Of a stretch of 64,000 nt of DNA, positions 58,334 through 64,000 are shown in pieces. The DNA is from Klebsiella africana (GTDB lineage: Bacteria > Pseudomonadota > Gammaproteobacteria > Enterobacterales > Enterobacteriaceae), in assembly GCF_020526085.1 (NCBI RefSeq), contig NZ_CP084874.1, positions 1,674,001 to 1,738,000 of the forward strand. The letters are read 5' to 3'. The notes under the pieces are model-generated. The model had not been told where the DNA came from, ran no database searches, and saw only the letters and a program-made list of their open reading frames with translations. The translations under genes were made by a program, and so were the position numbers. Each line of letters begins with the position of its first letter. Within the stretch, counting starts at the first letter, position 1.

Positions 58334-59113
58334 ATGAGTATAAAAATGAAGTACAATTTAGGGTATTTATTTGATTTGCTTGTTGTGATAACAAATAAAG
58401 ATCTAAAAGTGCGCTATAAGAGCAGCATGCTAGGATATTTGTGGTCAGTAGCAAATCCATTGCTTTTTGCCATGATTTATTATTTTATATTTAAGCTTGT
58501 AATGAGAGTACAAATTCCAAATTATACGGTTTTCCTCATTACCGGTTTGTTCCCATGGCAATGGTTTGCCAGTTCGGCCACTAACTCATTATTTTCATTC
58601 ATTGCTAACGCTCAAATTATCAAGAAGACAGTTTTTCCCCGGTCCGTGATTCCGCTAAGTAATGTGATGATGGAGGGTTTGCATTTTCTGTGCACCATAC
58701 CGGTTATTGTCGTTTTTCTTTTTGTTTATGGCATGACGCCGTCTTTGTCCTGGGTTTGGGGTATACCACTCATTGCTATTGGCCAGGTGATTTTCACCTT
58801 TGGTGTTTCAATCATCTTTTCAACGTTGAACCTGTTTTTCCGTGACCTGGAGCGCTTTGTCAGTCTGGGGATTATGTTGATGTTTTATTGTACGCCGATT
58901 TTATATGCGTCTGATATGATTCCGGAAAAATTCAGCTGGATAATTACCTACAATCCGCTAGCGAGTATGATTCTTAGTTGGCGCGATTTATTTATGAATG
59001 GGACTCTGAATTATGAGTATATTTCAATACTCTATTTTACGGGTATCATTCTGACGGTTGTTGGTTTGTCTATTTTCAATAAATTAAAATATCGATTTGC
59101 AGAGATCTTGTAA
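58334..59113 (+). CDS. wzm: O-antigen ABC transporter permease Wzm
   Basis: A 259-residue ABC-2 type membrane protein with about six helices (for example LLFAMIYYFIFKLVM and SIIFSTLNLFFRDLERFVSL). N-terminal amphipathic segment DLLVVITNKDLKVRYKSSML and the P-W-Q-W segment are typical of polysaccharide exporters. With Wzt it moves undecaprenyl-linked D-galactan to the periplasm. First gene of the O locus; its stop overlaps wzt (TAATG). Confidence 0.95.
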   Translation: MSIKMKYNLGYLFDLLVVITNKDLKVRYKSSMLGYLWSVANPLLFAMIYYFIFKLVMRVQIPNYTVFLITGLFPWQWFASSATNSLFSFIANAQIIKKTVFPRSVIPLSNVMMEGLHFLCTIPVIVVFLFVYGMTPSLSWVWGIPLIAIGQVIFTFGVSIIFSTLNLFFRDLERFVSLGIMLMFYCTPILYASDMIPEKFSWIITYNPLASMILSWRDLFMNGTLNYEYISILYFTGIILTVVGLSIFNKLKYRFAEIL

Positions 59114-59853
59114 TGCACCCAGTTATTAACTTCAGTCATGTTACAAAAGAGTATCCTCTGTACCATCATATTGGCTCAGGAATCAAAGACTTAGTCTTCC
59201 ATCCGAAGCGCGCTCTTCAGTTGCTGAAGGGACGGAAATATTTAGCTATCGAAGACGTATCCTTTACTGTGGGAAAAGGTGAGGCTGTTGCCCTGATTGG
59301 ACGTAACGGGGCAGGAAAGAGTACCTCGCTTGGCCTGGTTGCCGGGGTGATTAAGCCAACTAAGGGAACCGTCACCACTGAAGGACGGGTAGCATCGATG
59401 CTTGAACTCGGGGGAGGCTTTCATCCGGAGCTTACCGGGCGTGAGAATATTTACCTGAATGCAACCCTGCTGGGGCTGCGGCGCAAAGAGGTCCAGCAAC
59501 GTATGGATCGTATTATTGAATTTTCGGAACTGGGAGAATTCATCGACGAGCCTATCAGAGTATATTCAAGCGGAATGCTAGCTAAGTTAGGTTTTTCGGT
59601 CATCAGTCAGGTTGAACCGGATATTTTAATTATTGATGAAGTTCTGGCAGTAGGTGATATTGCTTTTCAGGCTAAATGCATTCAGACCATCAGAGATTTT
59701 AAGAAAAGAGGCGTGACGATACTGTTTGTTAGCCACAATATGAATGACGTTGAAAAAATCTGCGACAGAGTCATCTGGATCGAAAATCATAGACTCAGGG
59801 AAGTGGGGTCTGCAGAGCGAATCATTGAACTGTACAAGCAAGCAATGGCTTAA
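59113..59853 (+). CDS. wzt: O-antigen ABC transporter ATPase Wzt
   Basis: A 246-residue ATPase: Walker A GRNGAGKST, signature VYSSGMLAKLGF, Walker B ILIIDEVLAVGD, switch His in FVSHNMNDVEKICDR. It ends soon after the ATPase domain, without the C-terminal carbohydrate-binding domain of E. coli O8/O9a Wzt, as expected for the O1/O2 galactan system, in which export is coupled to synthesis rather than to recognition of a modified chain end. Overlaps wzm by one base. Confidence 0.95.
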   Translation: MHPVINFSHVTKEYPLYHHIGSGIKDLVFHPKRALQLLKGRKYLAIEDVSFTVGKGEAVALIGRNGAGKSTSLGLVAGVIKPTKGTVTTEGRVASMLELGGGFHPELTGRENIYLNATLLGLRRKEVQQRMDRIIEFSELGEFIDEPIRVYSSGMLAKLGFSVISQVEPDILIIDEVLAVGDIAFQAKCIQTIRDFKKRGVTILFVSHNMNDVEKICDRVIWIENHRLREVGSAERIIELYKQAMA

Positions 59854-59868
59854 TCATTGGGTAATATA

Positions 59869-61764
59869 ATGAACAATAGCGTTAAAATCTATACCAGCCA
59901 CCATAAGCCTAGTGCTTTTCTCAATGCTACAATTATCAAACCTCTGCATGTCGGCAAAGCCAATTCTTATAATGAGATTGGTTGCCCAGGAGATGACACT
60001 GGCGATAATATTTCCTTTAAGAATCCGTTTTATTGCGAACTGACTGCGCATTATTGGGTTTGGAAAAACGAAGAGCTGGCCGACTATGTCGGTTTTATGC
60101 ACTATCGCCGTCATCTTAATTTTTCCGAAAAACAAAATTTTTCTGAGGATACCTGGGGGGTCGTGAACCATCCATGCATTGATGAAGAGTATGAGAAGAC
60201 CTTTGGATTAAACGAAGAAACAATTCAACGGTGTGTTGACGGTATTGATATCTTACTGCCCAAAAAATGGTCTGTCACCGCGGCGGGAAGTAAAAACAAT
60301 TATGATCACTATGAACGAGGTGAATACTTACACATTCGTGATTATCAGGCTGCCATTGCCATCGTTGAAAAACTATATCCAGAATATAGCACGGCAATAA
60401 AAACATTCAATGATGCCAGTGATGGCTATTACACTAATATGTTTGTCATGCGCAAAGATATTTTTGTTGACTATTCTGAGTGGCTCTTTTCCATTCTGGA
60501 TAATCTCGAAGATGCCATCTCGATGAACAATTATAATGCTCAGGAAAAACGCGTTATTGGGCATATAGCCGAACGGCTGTTTAATATCTACATTATTAAG
60601 TTGCAACAAGATGGTGAGCTTAAGGTAAAAGAATTACAGCGTACCTTTGTTAGCAATGAAACATTCAATGGTGCACTGAAGCCCGTTTTTGATTCTGCGG
60701 TTCCAGTGGTTATCAGTTTCGATGATAATTATGCAATCAGCGGTGGCGCGTTAATTAATTCAATTGTCCGGCATGCGGACAAAAATAAAAATTATGATAT
60801 CGTCGTACTTGAAAACAAAGTTAGCTATTTGAATAAAATGCGGTTAGTAAATCTAACCTCTGCGCATCCGAATATTTCTCTTCGTTTTTTTGACGTTAAT
60901 GCCTTCACTGAAATAAATGGTGTGCATACTCGAGCGCATTTTAGCGCATCAACGTATGCCCGTCTTTTTATTCCTCAACTGTTCAGACGATACGATAAAG
61001 TCGTATTTATTGATTCAGATACCGTTGTAAAGGCTGACCTGGGTGAACTTCTTGATATCCCTCTGGGCAACAATTTAGTTGCAGCGGTCAAGGATATCGT
61101 CATGGAAGGTTTTGTAAAATTTTCTGCAATGTCGGCATCAGATGATGGCGTTATGCCGGCAGGCGAATATTTACAAAAAACCTTAAACATGAATAACCCT
61201 GATGAGTATTTTCAGGCGGGCATTATTGTTTTTAATGTCAAACAAATGGTCGAAGAAAATACCTTTGCTGAATTAATGCGGGTATTAAAGGCAAAAAAAT
61301 ACTGGTTCCTCGACCAGGATATCATGAATAAAGTATTCTACTCTCGAGTCACATTTTTGCCATTAGAGTGGAACGTTTATCATGGTAATGGCAACACGGA
61401 TGATTTCTTTCCTAATCTTAAGTTTGCAACGTATATGAAATTTTTAGCCGCTCGCAAGCAGCCTAAAATGATTCATTATGCGGGTGAGAACAAACCATGG
61501 AATACCGAAAAAGTCGATTTTTATGACGACTTTATTGAAAACATCGCTAACACTCCATGGGAGATGGAAATCTATAAACGACAGATGTCGTTAGCGGCTT
61601 CGATTGGTTTAACCCATAGCGAGCCGCAACAACAAATCTTGTTCCAGACCAAAATCAAGAACGTACTGATGCCTTATGTTAATAAATATGCACCAATAGG
61701 CACGCCAAGAAGAAACATGATGACTAAATATTATTACAAAGTACGCCGTGCTATTCTTGGATAA
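59869..61764 (+). CDS. wbbM: Bifunctional galactosyltransferase WbbM (D-galactan I)
   Basis: A 631-residue enzyme with two transferase modules. N-terminal DUF4422/GT111-type domain (about 1-250): VKIYTSHHKPSAFLNATIIK, GCPGDDTGDNIS, YVGFMHYRRHLNFS. C-terminal GT8-type domain (about 280-560): ISFDDNYAISGGALINSIVR, DxD in FIDSDTVVKADL, FQAGIIVFNVKQM and FLDQDIMNK. In Klebsiella O1/O2, WbbM builds the alternating Galp/Galf D-galactan I. A TTG four codons upstream is an alternative start; ATG at 59869 is preferred (GGGTAATATA before it). Confidence 0.92.
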   Translation: MNNSVKIYTSHHKPSAFLNATIIKPLHVGKANSYNEIGCPGDDTGDNISFKNPFYCELTAHYWVWKNEELADYVGFMHYRRHLNFSEKQNFSEDTWGVVNHPCIDEEYEKTFGLNEETIQRCVDGIDILLPKKWSVTAAGSKNNYDHYERGEYLHIRDYQAAIAIVEKLYPEYSTAIKTFNDASDGYYTNMFVMRKDIFVDYSEWLFSILDNLEDAISMNNYNAQEKRVIGHIAERLFNIYIIKLQQDGELKVKELQRTFVSNETFNGALKPVFDSAVPVVISFDDNYAISGGALINSIVRHADKNKNYDIVVLENKVSYLNKMRLVNLTSAHPNISLRFFDVNAFTEINGVHTRAHFSASTYARLFIPQLFRRYDKVVFIDSDTVVKADLGELLDIPLGNNLVAAVKDIVMEGFVKFSAMSASDDGVMPAGEYLQKTLNMNNPDEYFQAGIIVFNVKQMVEENTFAELMRVLKAKKYWFLDQDIMNKVFYSRVTFLPLEWNVYHGNGNTDDFFPNLKFATYMKFLAARKQPKMIHYAGENKPWNTEKVDFYDDFIENIANTPWEMEIYKRQMSLAASIGLTHSEPQQQILFQTKIKNVLMPYVNKYAPIGTPRRNMMTKYYYKVRRAILG

Positions 61765-61767
61765 TAA

Positions 61768-63824
<2,057 letters not shown>

Positions 63825-63836
63825 GTGGGCATAGCA

Positions 63837-64000
63837 ATGAGAAAATTGTGTTATTTCATAAATTCGGATTGGTACTTCGATTTACACTGGATCGATCGTG
63901 CCATCGCCTCCCGTGATGCAGGTTATGAGATTCACATCATCAGCCATTTTATCGATGACAACATAATAAATAAATTCAAAACATTTGGCTTTATTTGCCA
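63837..64000 (+). CDS. wbbO: Galactosyltransferase WbbO (N-terminus only)
   Basis: The first 54 codons of a gene that runs off the window: MRKLCYFINSDWYFDLHWID then RAIASRDAGYEIHIISHF. The start of a GT-B (GT4-type) donor/acceptor fold and its place after wbbN identify WbbO, which in O1/O2 Klebsiella adds the first Galp and Galf to the GlcNAc primer. The C-terminus and whatever follows (for example gmlABC) cannot be seen. Confidence 0.85.
   Translation, partial: MRKLCYFINSDWYFDLHWIDRAIASRDAGYEIHIISHFIDDNIINKFKTFGFIC

Overview
The window is a chromosomal segment of a Klebsiella of the K. pneumoniae complex. The left half keeps the gene order known around 46 min of Escherichia coli (yegVUT, fbaB, yegS, trhP/yegQ, baeRS, mdtDCBA, yegD, alkA, udk, dcd, asmA, yegH). 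It then runs into a typical Klebsiella surface-polysaccharide region: galF, an acid phosphatase, wzi, wza, wzb, wzc, a serotype-specific block, gnd, ugd, uge, and an O1/O2-type galactan operon. No rRNA, tRNA, CRISPR array, insertion sequence or phage gene was seen.

Layout. (1) 1-7.4 kb: the yegTUV operon (YegV cut by the window edge), divergent fbaB, a C-terminal remnant of a polyol permease next to yegS, the sRNA gene cyaR, and trhP. (2) 7.7-18.8 kb: the mdtABCD-baeSR envelope-stress efflux operon, read leftwards, with start/stop overlaps. (3) 18.9-24.6 kb: an accessory segment in the place where E. coli K-12 has yegI-L: a dicarboxylate/cation symporter, a LuxR-type regulator, a very small membrane protein, and a two-component system with a 7TM-sensing histidine kinase. 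(4) 24.6-32.4 kb: yegD, alkA, udk, dcd, asmA, four tandem palindromic repeat units of about 100 bp, and yegH. (5) 33.2-55.4 kb: the capsule (K) locus. (6) 55.4-57.3 kb: a second copy of the small-membrane-protein family and the convergent uge gene. (7) 57.3-64 kb: wzm-wzt-wbbM-glf-wbbN-wbbO for D-galactan I, with wbbO cut by the window end.

How the parts work together. GalF, Ugd and Uge bear on UDP-sugar supply. WbaP should start the capsule repeat unit with galactose-1-phosphate on undecaprenyl phosphate, five further glycosyltransferases and a pyruvyl transferase complete it, Wzx flips it, Wzy polymerises it, and Wza/Wzb/Wzc/Wzi export and anchor it. No genes for dTDP-rhamnose, GDP-mannose or GDP-fucose are in the locus, so Glc, Gal, GlcA and GalA are the likely sugars. 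The O-antigen uses the ABC-transporter route. Regulatory signals visible are an RcsAB box upstream of galF, a near-complete JUMPstart/ops element upstream of wzi, a second ops upstream of wzm, and a hairpin between wzc and wbaP. Base composition falls from GC-rich in the housekeeping region to very AT-rich in the serotype-specific genes (about 43-52.5 kb), the usual sign of an exchanged cassette. The K type itself cannot be assigned by eye.
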